From the NCBI GenBank assembly GCA_030645915.1, contig JAUSNO010000033.1:1-64000 (forward strand): a stretch of DNA of 64,000 nt, in the 5' to 3' direction. The position numbers were made by a program, and so were the translations under genes. The DNA comes from Undibacterium sp. (GTDB lineage Bacteria > Pseudomonadota > Gammaproteobacteria > Burkholderiales > Burkholderiaceae_D). The notes beneath the pieces were generated by a model. It was not told where the DNA came from. It ran no database searches and saw nothing but the letters and a program-made list of their open reading frames with translations. Below, piece by piece: positions 30,194 to 38,931 of this stretch (position 1 is the first letter of the stretch; each line of letters opens with the position of its first letter).

Positions 30194-30195
30194 GC

Positions 30196-30576
30196 ATGCC
30201 TAGCTATATCGCCATCAAACATTTACACATGACATCTGCGGCCATCAGCGGATTGTTTTTTATCGTGCGCGGCATCTGGAAAATGCGCGGCTCCGCCATG
30301 TTGCAGCAGCGCTGGGTGCGCATCGTGCCGCATCTGGTCGATACGGTCCTGCTGGCCAGCGCCCTCGCCATGGTGTTCTGGAGCGGCCAGTACCCGTTTC
30401 AGCAAGGCTGGCTGAGCGCCAAGGTGCTCGCTTTGCTTGGCTATATCGTGCTGGGCAGCATCGCGCTCAAGCGCGGCAAAACCCCGTTGGGCAGAACCCT
30501 GGCATTCGCCGCCGCCATCGTGGTGTTTGCCTATATCGTGGCGGTGGCTTTGACGCGGCAAGTTCTGCCCTTTTAA
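30196..30576 (+). CDS. SirB2-like small membrane protein
   Basis: A 126-residue membrane protein with about four hydrophobic helices, of the SirB2 family (KHLHMTSAAISGLFFIVRGI, RIVPHLVDTVLLASALAM, AKVLALLGYIVLGSIALKRG, FAYIVAVALTRQVLPF). The family's function is unclear despite the name. The ATG at 30196 follows AGGGA located in the last codons of zntB, with two bases after the zntB stop, so translation is probably coupled. Confidence 0.85.
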   Translation: MPSYIAIKHLHMTSAAISGLFFIVRGIWKMRGSAMLQQRWVRIVPHLVDTVLLASALAMVFWSGQYPFQQGWLSAKVLALLGYIVLGSIALKRGKTPLGRTLAFAAAIVVFAYIVAVALTRQVLPF

Positions 30577-30616
30577 GCTTCTTTACAGTGATGAATTGTC
30601 ACTGACGGCAGGCCCA

Positions 30617-30674
30617 CAACGCCCTATTCATGCGGGTTTGCAGCCACTCTGCCCTGCAAGGCGCATGGGTGTTG
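30617..30674. repeat. Palindromic repeat, copy 2 (degenerate)
   Basis: CCTATTCATGCGGGTTTGCAG (30623-30643, given in part) faces CTGCAAGGCGCATGGGTGTTG (30654-30674). The core ATGCGGGTTT with a Cys-rich-looking GC centre matches copies 1 and 3. Arms are imperfect. It lies between convergent genes. Confidence 0.55.
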
Positions 30675-30723
30675 CGCTCCGCCTAGTGCGTGCTGGCCTT
30701 GCCTATTTTTAAATTTATAATAA

Positions 30724-32331
30724 CTACAAGCCTGCCCTGATCATATCGGCGGCCTTTTCTCCTATCATCATGCTCGGTGCGTTGGTGTTGCCGCCGATTA
30801 AAGTCGGCATGATGGAGGCATCGACCACGCGTATCCCTTCCAGCCCGTGCACGCGCAATGCGGGATCGACTACCGCCATCGCATCGACCCCCATCTTGCA
30901 GGTGCCGACCGGGTGATACACGGTGTCGCTGTACTGGCGCAAGGTGGCGCGGATCTGGTCGTCGCTGTGCACATTTTCCGTCAGAAAATCGCTCTCGCGC
31001 ATGGCCAGCATGGCGGGCGCATCCATGATCTTGCGGGTCAGCTTGAAGCCCTTGAGCAAGGTTTCGATATCGTCAGGATGTTCCAGAAAACGCGGATTGA
31101 TCAGCGGCGCCGCCAGCGGGTCCTTGCTGGCCAGCGTGACTTCGCCGACGCTCTTGGGACGCAGCAGGCAGACGTGGCAAGAATAACCGTGGCCCAGGTG
31201 CAGCTTGCGCGCATGGTCGTCGATCATGGCGATCACGAAATGCAATTGGATATCGGGCATAGACAAGGCCGGATCAGTTTTCAGGAAGGCGCCGCCTTCG
31301 GCACCGTTGGACGTCAGCATGCCGCGCCTGTGCTGTTGATAGCGCCAGAATTCGCGTGCCATGCGCACGCTGCCGCCGGCAGAAATGCCGAGCAAATCGA
31401 GGCTCCTGGCGCGATACTTGAAAACGAAATCCGGATGGTCCTGCAGGTTTTGCCCGACGCCCGGTAAATCATGCACCACGGGGATATCCAGCGCCTGCAA
31501 GGCCTTGCCATCACCGACGCCGGACAGCATCAGCAACTGCGGCGTCTGCAATGCGCCGGCCGCCAGCAAGATTTCGCGCCTGGCGCGCAGGCTGCGTTTC
31601 TGCCCATTCTGAATGTACTCGACACCGACCGCGCGCTTGCCTTCAAACACGATGCGCGTGACGTGGCAGCCGGTTTCTACCGTCAGATTGGCGCGCTTGC
31701 CCATGTGCGGATGCAGATACGCGCGCGCGGCGCTCCAGCGTTCGCCTTCATGTTGCGTGACCTGATAAATGCCGACGCCTTCCTGTTCTTCTCCGTTGAA
31801 ATCGGGATTGAGCTTGAAGCCAGCCTGTGTCGCGGCCTGCAGGTAAATTTGTTGAAACGGATTATCAGAACGTAATTCGCCGACGTGCAAAGGACCATCC
31901 TGGCCGTGCAAAGGCGCGCCAAAACTGGCGTTGTTTTCCGAACGCTTGAAGTAGGGCAGGACATCGTCAAACGACCAGCCGGTATTGCCCAGGCTGGCCC
32001 AGTGATCGTAATCCCAGCGGTGGCCGCGGATGTAGGCCATGGCGTTGATTGCCGACGAGCCACCTAGGGTTTTGCCGCGCGGCTGGTAGCCACGCCGGCC
32101 GTTCAATCCGGCTTGCGGTACGGTCTCAAACGCCCAGTTATTGATCCTGGTCGGCAGCATCGCAGCGACGGCAAAGGGCATCTTGATCAAGACGCTGTCG
32201 CCTTTGCCGCCGGCTTCCAGTACGGTAACGCTGATGTTTGGGTCTTCCGTCAGCCGTCCGGCCACGGCGCAGCCGCCCGATCCGCCGCCCACCACAATGT
32301 AGTCTGTATCGCCTGCAATTATTTCGCTCAT
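30724..32331 (-). CDS. GMC-family FAD-dependent alcohol/choline dehydrogenase
   Basis: A 535-residue flavoenzyme of the glucose-methanol-choline oxidoreductase family, oxidising an alcohol. The N-terminal dinucleotide motif is DYIVVGGGSGGCAVAGRL. GKTLGGSSAINAMAYIRG is the family signature. LLAAGALQTPQLLMLSGVG is the second signature. The catalytic His is in YHPVGTCKMG and the paired Asn in GGNTNAPSMM near the C-terminus. The start at 32331 (MSEIIAGDTDY) has GAGACGAGAC upstream. An in-frame start 108 bases earlier gives an unlikely extension. A divergent AraC-type gene 125 bases away is the probable regulator. Substrate unknown. Confidence 0.9.
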   Translation of the reverse strand: MSEIIAGDTDYIVVGGGSGGCAVAGRLTEDPNISVTVLEAGGKGDSVLIKMPFAVAAMLPTRINNWAFETVPQAGLNGRRGYQPRGKTLGGSSAINAMAYIRGHRWDYDHWASLGNTGWSFDDVLPYFKRSENNASFGAPLHGQDGPLHVGELRSDNPFQQIYLQAATQAGFKLNPDFNGEEQEGVGIYQVTQHEGERWSAARAYLHPHMGKRANLTVETGCHVTRIVFEGKRAVGVEYIQNGQKRSLRARREILLAAGALQTPQLLMLSGVGDGKALQALDIPVVHDLPGVGQNLQDHPDFVFKYRARSLDLLGISAGGSVRMAREFWRYQQHRRGMLTSNGAEGGAFLKTDPALSMPDIQLHFVIAMIDDHARKLHLGHGYSCHVCLLRPKSVGEVTLASKDPLAAPLINPRFLEHPDDIETLLKGFKLTRKIMDAPAMLAMRESDFLTENVHSDDQIRATLRQYSDTVYHPVGTCKMGVDAMAVVDPALRVHGLEGIRVVDASIMPTLIGGNTNAPSMMIGEKAADMIRAGL

Positions 32332-32456
32332 GTCTCGTCTCGAATTAGTATTATTATTTGGGATTGATTTGTATTCTCCAAAGCAGCCAGTACTTTGATG
32401 ATTAATCTTAGTCCCAGAGTGATTTTTATGTAAGGACATTTACTGCCAGCCTGACC

Positions 32457-33524
32457 ATGCCGCACTTTTCCGCATCACTTCCTCCACAATCCTTGCCTTC
32501 CGTACTATCGGTGCAGGATGCCATTTTTCCGGCCCATCCTTTCGGCGGTTTGTTTGCGCTTGGGCGCGAAAATAACTGGCGCTTGCATGAGATGTTTCCG
32601 GCATTTGAGGTCGATGCGCTGGGGCGCCCGAGTGCGGCAGTGCGCATCAGCTATTTGCAGGCACGCGAGAGTTTGCTATTGGCAAAACATCTTGGCGGCG
32701 CCGATCTGGGCATACTTTCGGGCAGCCGCAAGGCGATTGCCGATCTGGGCGAGATGGGGCAGGGCATGCAGGCGCAGGTGACACTGGGCAAGGCCATCGC
32801 TTTCGGGCTGGAATACCAATTGATTGCCGGCTCCATGCTGCAACTGGAACTGGATATCGGCGCACAGCGGTCCTCCTTGGTATCGCATGCCTTGTTCGAT
32901 GACCGCGAAGTGCAGGATTTTCTGGATGCGGATCATCTGGCGACGGCGCTGAACGCCTCGCGCCATTTGCCGTGCCGGCCGCTGCAGGCAGAGCGGGTAG
33001 AGCTGCGCGGCAATCTTCATCTCAGCCGTTCTGCTGCCGAGGATTTTTTTGCCTGTCCGGTGACTGTCGGGGCAGATGTCAGCCGTATCGTCTTCGCTAG
33101 CTCAATGCTCGACGCCAGTCTGGATCACGGCCAGAAAATCGACCCGCAAGATGGTTTTACCTCGACTTTTTTGCGCCAGGCCTGCGAGCGGGAATTGGCC
33201 AGTATCGGGGTGCTGGGCAAACAGAGCCTGGTGCGGATGCTGGTGGTCATGCAGTGTGAATGCCGCAGCGTGCAGGAAATGGCAACGGCGTTGGATATCA
33301 GCGCCCGCTCATTGCATCGCTTGCTGGTGCGCGAGGGCGCATCGTATTTCCATATTGCCGAGAGCGTCAGGTTTGGGCGCGCCAAGCGTTTGCTGTTAGC
33401 CGGAAACAGCACGCAGGAAGTGGCAGAACAATTGGCGTATTCCGACGAGCGCAGCTTCAGGCGCGCATTTAAACGCTGGACTGCATCAAGCCCTGCCGCC
33501 TACCGAAAATCAAGCGAAAAATAG
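32457..33524 (+). CDS. AraC-family transcriptional regulator
   Basis: A 355-residue regulator. An N-terminal ligand-binding domain of the OruR/ArgR-type AraC group (ARESLLLAKHLGGADLGILSGS, LGEMGQGMQAQVTLGKAI) is followed by a C-terminal double helix-turn-helix from about residue 255. The first HTH is around SVQEMATALDISARSLHRLL and the second is EVAEQLAYSDERSFRRAFKR, ending WTASSPAAYRK, the standard AraC tail. It is divergent from the GMC oxidoreductase, so it probably activates that gene in response to its substrate. Confidence 0.9.
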   Translation: MPHFSASLPPQSLPSVLSVQDAIFPAHPFGGLFALGRENNWRLHEMFPAFEVDALGRPSAAVRISYLQARESLLLAKHLGGADLGILSGSRKAIADLGEMGQGMQAQVTLGKAIAFGLEYQLIAGSMLQLELDIGAQRSSLVSHALFDDREVQDFLDADHLATALNASRHLPCRPLQAERVELRGNLHLSRSAAEDFFACPVTVGADVSRIVFASSMLDASLDHGQKIDPQDGFTSTFLRQACERELASIGVLGKQSLVRMLVVMQCECRSVQEMATALDISARSLHRLLVREGASYFHIAESVRFGRAKRLLLAGNSTQEVAEQLAYSDERSFRRAFKRWTASSPAAYRKSSEK

Positions 33525-33551
33525 CGCCGCAGCATGTGTGCTGTAAAAAAT

Positions 33552-36251
33552 TTATTTGATGGCCGGTAAGACAAACCAGAACGTCGTTCCTTCACCCGCC
33601 TGGGTGACAAAGCCGATTTCCCCGTGCATTTTTTCCAGATATGTTTTGGTGATGGATAAGCCCAAACCGGTGCCGCCTTGTTGCCGCGTATCTGTGCCGT
33701 CGGCTTGTGAAAAAGGTTCAAAAATGCGTGCCTGAAAGGTGCCCGGAATACCCGGGCCGCGATCGCTGACCTCCACTTTGTAGCAGGCATTTCCGTGCTC
33801 GACACAGGCATGAATCTGCAAGCGAACGAGATCGCCTTTAGGCGAAAACTTGGCGGCATTTGACATTAGATTGGCCATCACCTGCATCAGGCGATCGGTA
33901 TCGGCCATGACCCAGGCTGAATCGGGGTGATGGAATAACTGCAGCCGCACATTCAACGATACCGCATAGGCAATGTTGGCCTCGATCGCATCGTTGAGCA
34001 ACGCGACCAAATCCACCCGCTCGGATTTAAACTGCATGTTGCCGCTGGCCAGTTTCTCCATGTCGAGAATGTCATTGACCAGGCCAACCAGGCGACGGCT
34101 GTTGCCGTGCGCGATCTTGATCAGGTGCAGGGCTTTTTCGGGCAATACGCCACCGATCCCAGCCTCAAGCAAACCCAGTGAACCGCGAATCGAGGTCAGA
34201 GGGGTGCGCAGCTCATGGCTCACGACAGAGATGAATTCTGATTTGAGTTGGTTGATGCGATGTCTTTCGCTGATATCCAAGACAAAAACCGCCCACTCGC
34301 TATACGAATTTTCCAGATAGCTTAAGCCGATCAGGACCGGTACCCGATGTCCGTCGGCGTGCTTGAGCATGACCTCGAATGGCGCCGTGACGCCGGTTTC
34401 AAGCAGCTCGGTATAGGCCAGCCTGCAAGCATCGAGATCGCGACCTTCCAGCAAAATGTCCCATATCGATGTTTGCGTCAGGAGGCTTCTTTGCGAGTGG
34501 CCGCAGATCTGCAAAAAAAGCTGATTAACGTCGCTGAGTTGGCCGGCACCCGAGCCTTGGGCGATGCCGATCAGGCTGGAATTGGTTAGTCTTTTCAAGC
34601 GTTGTTCACTGTGCTTGAGCGCGTCTAAAGTGCTGCGCTGTTCAGTGATATCTTCCACCATCCACACGGCACCGCGCACATATTGCGTAGAAGGCAAAGC
34701 CTTGCCGGCAATGCGCGCAAGAAAAGTGCTGCCGTCGATGCGTTTCACTCGCCATTCCAGCTCGACCAGTTCATCTGCAATGAGTTGAGGAATGACTTTC
34801 GTGGCAAAGGCCTGGTAATCCGCTTCGTCCTGATACAAAAAAGTGGATTTGATCCCGATCATTTCTTTGACGTCGTTAAATCTGCAAAGGTCTGCCAGCG
34901 CTTTGTTGGCACGGATGATTTCACCATTGCTGACAAACATGACCCCCATCGGCGTATTGGAAATCAGTATTTCCAGTTCATTCGCCAGTTGCTTATAGCG
35001 TTCACCGCTCTTGCGTAATAACTCTTCGTGATGATGCGCGGCCTGCTCGGCCTGCTTGCGTTCGGTGATGTCAATTTGCAAGCCCAGCATACGCAGTGCA
35101 CGTCCATCGGTATCCCATTCTGTGACGTTACCCATAGACATGATCCAGCGCCACTCGCCGGATGCGGGGCGCATACGGAATTCGGCCCGAAAGTCGTTTG
35201 TTCCGCGCGCAGAAAAATGTAATTGATAGGCTTGTTTGAGTGAGACGACATCGTCCGGATGGACGCATTCGTTCCAGAAAAAATTCCAGAATTTTTTAGG
35301 ATCTTGAAAATCGTTTGGCGCCAGCCCCAGCATCTTGGCATACTCGGGACTGACGGTTCCTTCACCGGTTTGTATATTGAAATCATACACGCCGAGATGC
35401 GATGCTTTCATCACCAGATGTACCTGTTGCTCGGCCGAACGCAATTTTTCTTCGGTACGTTTTTGTGCACTGATGTCCGTAATAAATCCGTGCCATAGCA
35501 CGCTGGAGTCGGGTAGCAATTGTGGGTGTGCATCGCCCAGCAGCCAATGTTCGCCTTGGTGTGTGCGTATCCGGTATTCCTGATGCCAGTTCTGCAAACT
35601 TGCAGCCGAGGCTTTTACTGCAGATCGTAGAGACTCAATGTCATCTGGATGAATCAATGCAAATAATGCTGAAGCGTCTTTGCTGACGGTATCAGGCGTG
35701 ATGCCGTAGATATCAACAATCGCCTTGCTTGCGTAAGGAAAGCAAGATCGTCCGTCTGGGAAAACTTGAAACTGATAGAAAAAAATGCCCGGCAAATGTT
35801 CAGAAAAATTGGACAGCAGCGTATGGCTGTCAGATCGCTGTGCCGAGAGCGCATGCTGGCGCGTGATGTCGGTAATCAAGCCGGCCATGCGTGCAGGACG
35901 GCCATCGGCCGTTTTTGTCACGACCGCGCCGCGTGAACGCACCCATTTCCAGCTGCCGTCACGACACAATAAGCGATGCTCATCCTGATACGCGGCGGAT
36001 GTTCCTTCAAGACAAGTGCGTGTCGCCTGCATGGCGCGCTGCGCATCATCCGGATGCAAGCGCTTGATCCATTCTTCAATATGATGACCGAATTCACCTT
36101 CGCCAAAGCCAAGTAGTTTTTGGTAGCCGGGAGAGAAAAATACTTCATCGGTAAGCAGATTCCACTCCCACAGATTCTCGCCTAGCGCCCCCAGCAATTC
36201 ATGCAGCTCTTGCAGCTCACAATTTGGCACGGTCACCTCATGGTTCGTCAT
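33552..36251 (-). CDS. Multi-PAS soluble sensor histidine kinase
   Basis: An 899-residue histidine kinase without membrane helices or signal peptide, thus a cytoplasmic sensor. Five PAS modules can be laid out: about 20-135, 150-275, 285-415, 435-555 and 565-685 (the first three PAS_3-like, with HPDD motifs). HisKA follows with FISVVSHELRTPLTSIRGS. The ATPase has N-box NLMSNAAKFSPKGD, G1 VSDRGPGIP and G2 GGTGLGLSITK. No response regulator adjoins, so it is an orphan. MTNHEVTVPNC at 36251 is chosen as the start; the longer frame would overlap the neighbouring thioredoxin gene. Confidence 0.88.
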   Translation of the reverse strand: MTNHEVTVPNCELQELHELLGALGENLWEWNLLTDEVFFSPGYQKLLGFGEGEFGHHIEEWIKRLHPDDAQRAMQATRTCLEGTSAAYQDEHRLLCRDGSWKWVRSRGAVVTKTADGRPARMAGLITDITRQHALSAQRSDSHTLLSNFSEHLPGIFFYQFQVFPDGRSCFPYASKAIVDIYGITPDTVSKDASALFALIHPDDIESLRSAVKASAASLQNWHQEYRIRTHQGEHWLLGDAHPQLLPDSSVLWHGFITDISAQKRTEEKLRSAEQQVHLVMKASHLGVYDFNIQTGEGTVSPEYAKMLGLAPNDFQDPKKFWNFFWNECVHPDDVVSLKQAYQLHFSARGTNDFRAEFRMRPASGEWRWIMSMGNVTEWDTDGRALRMLGLQIDITERKQAEQAAHHHEELLRKSGERYKQLANELEILISNTPMGVMFVSNGEIIRANKALADLCRFNDVKEMIGIKSTFLYQDEADYQAFATKVIPQLIADELVELEWRVKRIDGSTFLARIAGKALPSTQYVRGAVWMVEDITEQRSTLDALKHSEQRLKRLTNSSLIGIAQGSGAGQLSDVNQLFLQICGHSQRSLLTQTSIWDILLEGRDLDACRLAYTELLETGVTAPFEVMLKHADGHRVPVLIGLSYLENSYSEWAVFVLDISERHRINQLKSEFISVVSHELRTPLTSIRGSLGLLEAGIGGVLPEKALHLIKIAHGNSRRLVGLVNDILDMEKLASGNMQFKSERVDLVALLNDAIEANIAYAVSLNVRLQLFHHPDSAWVMADTDRLMQVMANLMSNAAKFSPKGDLVRLQIHACVEHGNACYKVEVSDRGPGIPGTFQARIFEPFSQADGTDTRQQGGTGLGLSITKTYLEKMHGEIGFVTQAGEGTTFWFVLPAIK

Positions 36252-36291
36252 CGACGTCTTATTGGCAGTATCAGGCAGGGTCGCGGGTGGC

Positions 36292-36756
36292 CTAAGGATG
36301 ATCCTTGATGATTTTCTGAAAAAAATCGGCAATCCCATGATCACCCATTCTGCGGGCATCGGCCAATTCGCCTGCTTTGGTCGCGTACAGCAGGGTATTG
36401 TCCGGTTGCAGTACGACGGCCGCCGGAATCCCTTTTTTGATGGGGTTGCCATAAGCGTTGGCAATGTCTAAATTCTTATCAAACTGAGCGACATCGACCT
36501 TTACCACAATGAATTTTTTTTCAATGAGGGATTGGTTGACACCCTTCATCGATTTATCCAGTTCCAGACAATCCTTGCACCAGTTTGCGCCAAAAATGAC
36601 TAGCACCTTCTTCTTGCTCACTTGTGCCTGGCTTAAGGCCTTATTGAGTTCAGTCTGCGCGTTGGCGCTTTCGTCGTAGGCTTTCATTACTTCAGCAAAT
36701 CCCGTTGTGCTGATGAGACACAGGAAGCCGAGAGCGAGCGCTAGAATTTTTTTCAT
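36292..36756 (-). CDS. Periplasmic thioredoxin-fold protein
   Basis: A 154-residue protein with a signal peptide (MKKILALALGFLCLISTTGF) and a thioredoxin active site in FGANWCKDCLELD (CKDC). The cis-Pro region is KGIPAAVVLQPDN. It would act in the periplasm in thiol-disulfide exchange or reduction; the client is unknown. The ATG at 36756 is the first that gives the signal peptide. A longer open frame reaching 37263 overlaps dinB and is rejected. It lies 41 bases upstream of the PAS kinase on the same strand, so the two may be co-transcribed. Confidence 0.85.
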   Translation of the reverse strand: MKKILALALGFLCLISTTGFAEVMKAYDESANAQTELNKALSQAQVSKKKVLVIFGANWCKDCLELDKSMKGVNQSLIEKKFIVVKVDVAQFDKNLDIANAYGNPIKKGIPAAVVLQPDNTLLYATKAGELADARRMGDHGIADFFQKIIKDHP

Positions 36757-36877
36757 ATAGGCGTAATTTAAGTTTAATTTGTGTTCAGGTAAAAATTTCC
36801 TTGGAAACTCATACTGACGCAAATGAAAGGGTTTGTCATCGCCCAAGTTGAGGGCGCACAACAAAGGAAATAAAAAA

Positions 36878-36893
36878 CTGAATGTCCATACAG
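36878..36893. promoter_or_regulatory. LexA (SOS) box upstream of dinB
   Basis: CTGAATGTCCATACAG fits the CTG-N10-CAG LexA consensus, with the A+T-biased centre. It lies 55 bases before the dinB start, where LexA would block the promoter. It also lies in the divergent spacer with the thioredoxin gene. Confidence 0.75.
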
Positions 36894-36948
36894 TATTTGT
36901 CTTCTGCCGCGTTAAAATAGCGCATCTCTCTAATTGGTATGTTGATTC

Positions 36949-38103
36949 ATGAGCATTTTGCAACGTCGCATCGCTCATCTGGATATGGATGCTTTCTACG
37001 CATCGGTTGAGCTTCTGCGCTATCCGGAGCTGCGCGGCCAGCCAGTGGTGATTGGCGGCAGATCGGCGCATCAGCCCAGGGTTTTGCCGGACGGAACAAA
37101 GGAGTATTCCAGATTGCGCGACTATGTCGGGCGCGGCGTGGTCACGACCTCCACCTACGAAGCCCGTGCCCTGGGTATTTTCTCTGCCATGGGCATCATG
37201 AAAATGGCGCATCTGGCACCGGACGCGATACTGTTGCCGACCGATTTCGACGCCTATCGTCATTACTCAAAGCTATTTAAAAATGCAGTCAGATCCATCG
37301 CGCCCTTGATCGAGGATCGCGGGATTGATGAGATTTACATCGATCTGACCGAATACGACGAGGCAACACCGGCACTGGCGCAGCGCATTAAAGATGCGGT
37401 ACGGGACGCCACCGCTCTCTCATGCTCGATAGGCGTAGCGCCGAATAAGTTGCTTGCCAAGGTATGCTCGGATCTGGAAAAGCCCAACGGGCTGACAATC
37501 CTGGGTTACGACGATATTCCTGAGCGGATTTGGCCCCTATCTGTACGAAAAATCAATGGCATAGGCCCCAAAGCCAGCGAAAAACTCGCCGGTCTGGGCA
37601 TATTGACCGTAGGGGAACTGGCCAAAGCCGAGCCAGATTTTTTACAGACGCACTTCGGGCGCAATTATGCCGCCTGGCTGCTCAATGTATCGCATGGACA
37701 GGATGAACGTTCGGTTGCGACCAGCTCAGAAACCAAGTCGATCAGCCGCGAAACAACCTTTGAGCGCGACCTGCACGCGCGCCAGGACCGTGAGATGCTA
37801 TCCCAGATTTTTACGGATTTATGCGAACGTCTGGCGGGCGACCTCAAGCGCAAAGGGTATCTCACGCACAAAATCGGCATCAAGCTGAGGTATACCGATT
37901 TTCGCATCGTCAGCCGCGACGTGACGCTGCCGCATCCTACCTTTGACGCGGCCACTATCCGGCGCGCCGCTGGCGAATGCCTCAAACGTGCGCCGCTGGA
38001 GCAGAAACTCAGACTGCTGGGAGTGAAAGCGAGCGCGTTGACCAGGCACAGTGAAACTGCAGAAACGGACCATCGCGTGCAAGGGGATTTGTTTCACTGC
38101 TAA
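36949..38103 (+). CDS. dinB: DNA polymerase IV (Y-family)
   Basis: A 384-residue Y-family translesion polymerase. The catalytic aspartate is in AHLDMDAFYASVE, the Asp-Glu pair in GIDEIYIDLTEY, and SCSIGVAPNKLLAKVCSDLEKP is the palm/fingers signature (described in two parts: SCSIGVAPNKLLAK and SDLEKPNG). The HhH segment INGIGPKASEKLAGLGI and the little-finger domain follow. The C-terminus ends QGDLFHC, a beta-clamp-binding QxxLF motif. A LexA box upstream indicates SOS induction. No imuA, imuB or other polymerase genes accompany it. Confidence 0.95.
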   Translation: MSILQRRIAHLDMDAFYASVELLRYPELRGQPVVIGGRSAHQPRVLPDGTKEYSRLRDYVGRGVVTTSTYEARALGIFSAMGIMKMAHLAPDAILLPTDFDAYRHYSKLFKNAVRSIAPLIEDRGIDEIYIDLTEYDEATPALAQRIKDAVRDATALSCSIGVAPNKLLAKVCSDLEKPNGLTILGYDDIPERIWPLSVRKINGIGPKASEKLAGLGILTVGELAKAEPDFLQTHFGRNYAAWLLNVSHGQDERSVATSSETKSISRETTFERDLHARQDREMLSQIFTDLCERLAGDLKRKGYLTHKIGIKLRYTDFRIVSRDVTLPHPTFDAATIRRAAGECLKRAPLEQKLRLLGVKASALTRHSETAETDHRVQGDLFHC

Positions 38104-38274
38104 CGAGTCCTGCGGTTCCGGAATCGATGCATCATGCAGATTTGATGATACTGGGGTAGGGTATATTTTTACGACGCAATAAACACGTGCGAATTTGCCG
38201 TAAAAATGATTATTTTAAGGGGAGTATATTTATTTTGACCAGAAGCGGATGCAAAATAGAGAAATGGTGAGAAT

Positions 38275-38349
38275 TGGTGCGACCGACAGGAATCGAACCT
38301 GTATTGCGGGCTTCGGAGGCCCGTATCCTATCCGTTGGAAGACGGTCGC
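38275..38349 (-). tRNA. tRNA-Arg (anticodon CCG)
   Basis: Read on the minus strand, the gene starts GCGACCG at 38349 and ends CGGTCGC-A-CCA at 38275, a 7-bp acceptor stem with encoded CCA. The anticodon arm is CGGGC-CTCCGAA-GCCCG, giving anticodon CCG. The T arm reads ACAGG-TTCGATT-CCTGT. All parts fold in the standard cloverleaf. Confidence 0.95.
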
Positions 38350-38374
38350 GTGGAGTAATCATTTGCAGACCGCT

Positions 38375-38380
38375 ATTGTA
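38375..38380 (-). promoter_or_regulatory. Possible -10 box of tRNA-Arg
   Basis: TACAAT on the minus strand lies 25 bases before the mature tRNA 5' end. No good -35 hexamer is seen at the right distance. Confidence 0.35.
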
Positions 38381-38728
38381 GCCGCTTGAGTCTGATTATG
38401 CATGCAGGAACATTCACTAATTCTTGCCTCGCGTAACAATTCGCCTGATTTCTGCCTGATGCAGCCAAAAATCAGGCGGAATGTCTGTTTCATTGCGTTG
38501 GTGCAGAAATCGGGATTGAGATGCAGTCTAAATAATTTCCTCCGATTCCTCCGGCATAAGGGGGAATGCCTGAGTTGGCCGAAAGTCTTAAAGTAAATCG
38601 CGTTTCACCCTTGTCGCGAACATAGCAAAATTGTCGCAAATTGCGCTTTTTTCACTGGAATCGGCCCCTTACTGTCACGCTTTTCCATTCCAAACTTTAC
38701 GCTTTACTCTATAATCTTGCGTTAATCC

Positions 38729-38896
38729 CTAGCAGCCTGTTGGATTTAGGGTGTCGAAGCGAAAAATCGGCTGGGCGAGGGCAGATTTTGTCGGATTTGC
38801 AGCGTCAATATCTAGATATTGACCAAAAAGCCGGTGAAATACGCACCGTCCAGATGATTTTGCAGCCGACAACTCCTAAGTCCGACAGGCTGCTAG
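38729..38896. mobile_element. 168-bp hairpin MITE-like element
   Basis: The ends CTAGCAGCCTGTTGGATTTA (left, 38729 on) and the complement at 38875-38896 match over 20 of 22 bases. The exact centre is an 18-bp perfect palindrome, TCAATATCTAGATATTGA (38805-38822). The whole element is therefore a roughly concentric imperfect hairpin. It ends 35 bases before the cytochrome c start codon and may supply or disrupt that gene's promoter. Confidence 0.7.
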
Positions 38897-38931
38897 CAAC
38901 CGTCCTATTATTTTATTGTAACGAGGAAACC

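Larger units (their letters stand above)
38350..38931. other. Gap between tRNA-Arg and the cytochrome c gene
   Basis: No gene is credible here. A hairpin is formed by CGCCTGATTT (38442-38451) and AAATCAGGCG (38469-38478). The stretch TTGTCGCGAACATAGC...TTGTCGCAAATTGCGC near 38607-38645 repeats TTGTCGC. Bases 38729-38896 are a MITE-like element (separate entry). An open frame from 38641 that continues into the cytochrome gene reads through the element and is not a real N-terminus. Confidence 0.65.

Noticed and set aside
29524-30195. N-terminal extension of the SirB2-like frame through zntB
   Set aside because: Overlaps zntB out of frame and reads as low-complexity Arg/Gly/Ala; the real start at 30196 has a ribosome site.
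36757-37263. Upstream extension of the periplasmic thioredoxin frame
   Set aside because: Would overlap dinB on the opposite strand and destroys the signal peptide start at 36756.
38165-38207. ATTTTTACG/CGTAAAAAT 9-bp inverted repeat after dinB
   Set aside because: Long spacer and A+T-rich arms without T-run; may be chance.
38641-38931. N-terminal extension of the cytochrome c frame
   Set aside because: It reads through the MITE-like element; the start at 38932 has GAGGAAACC and gives a normal membrane anchor.
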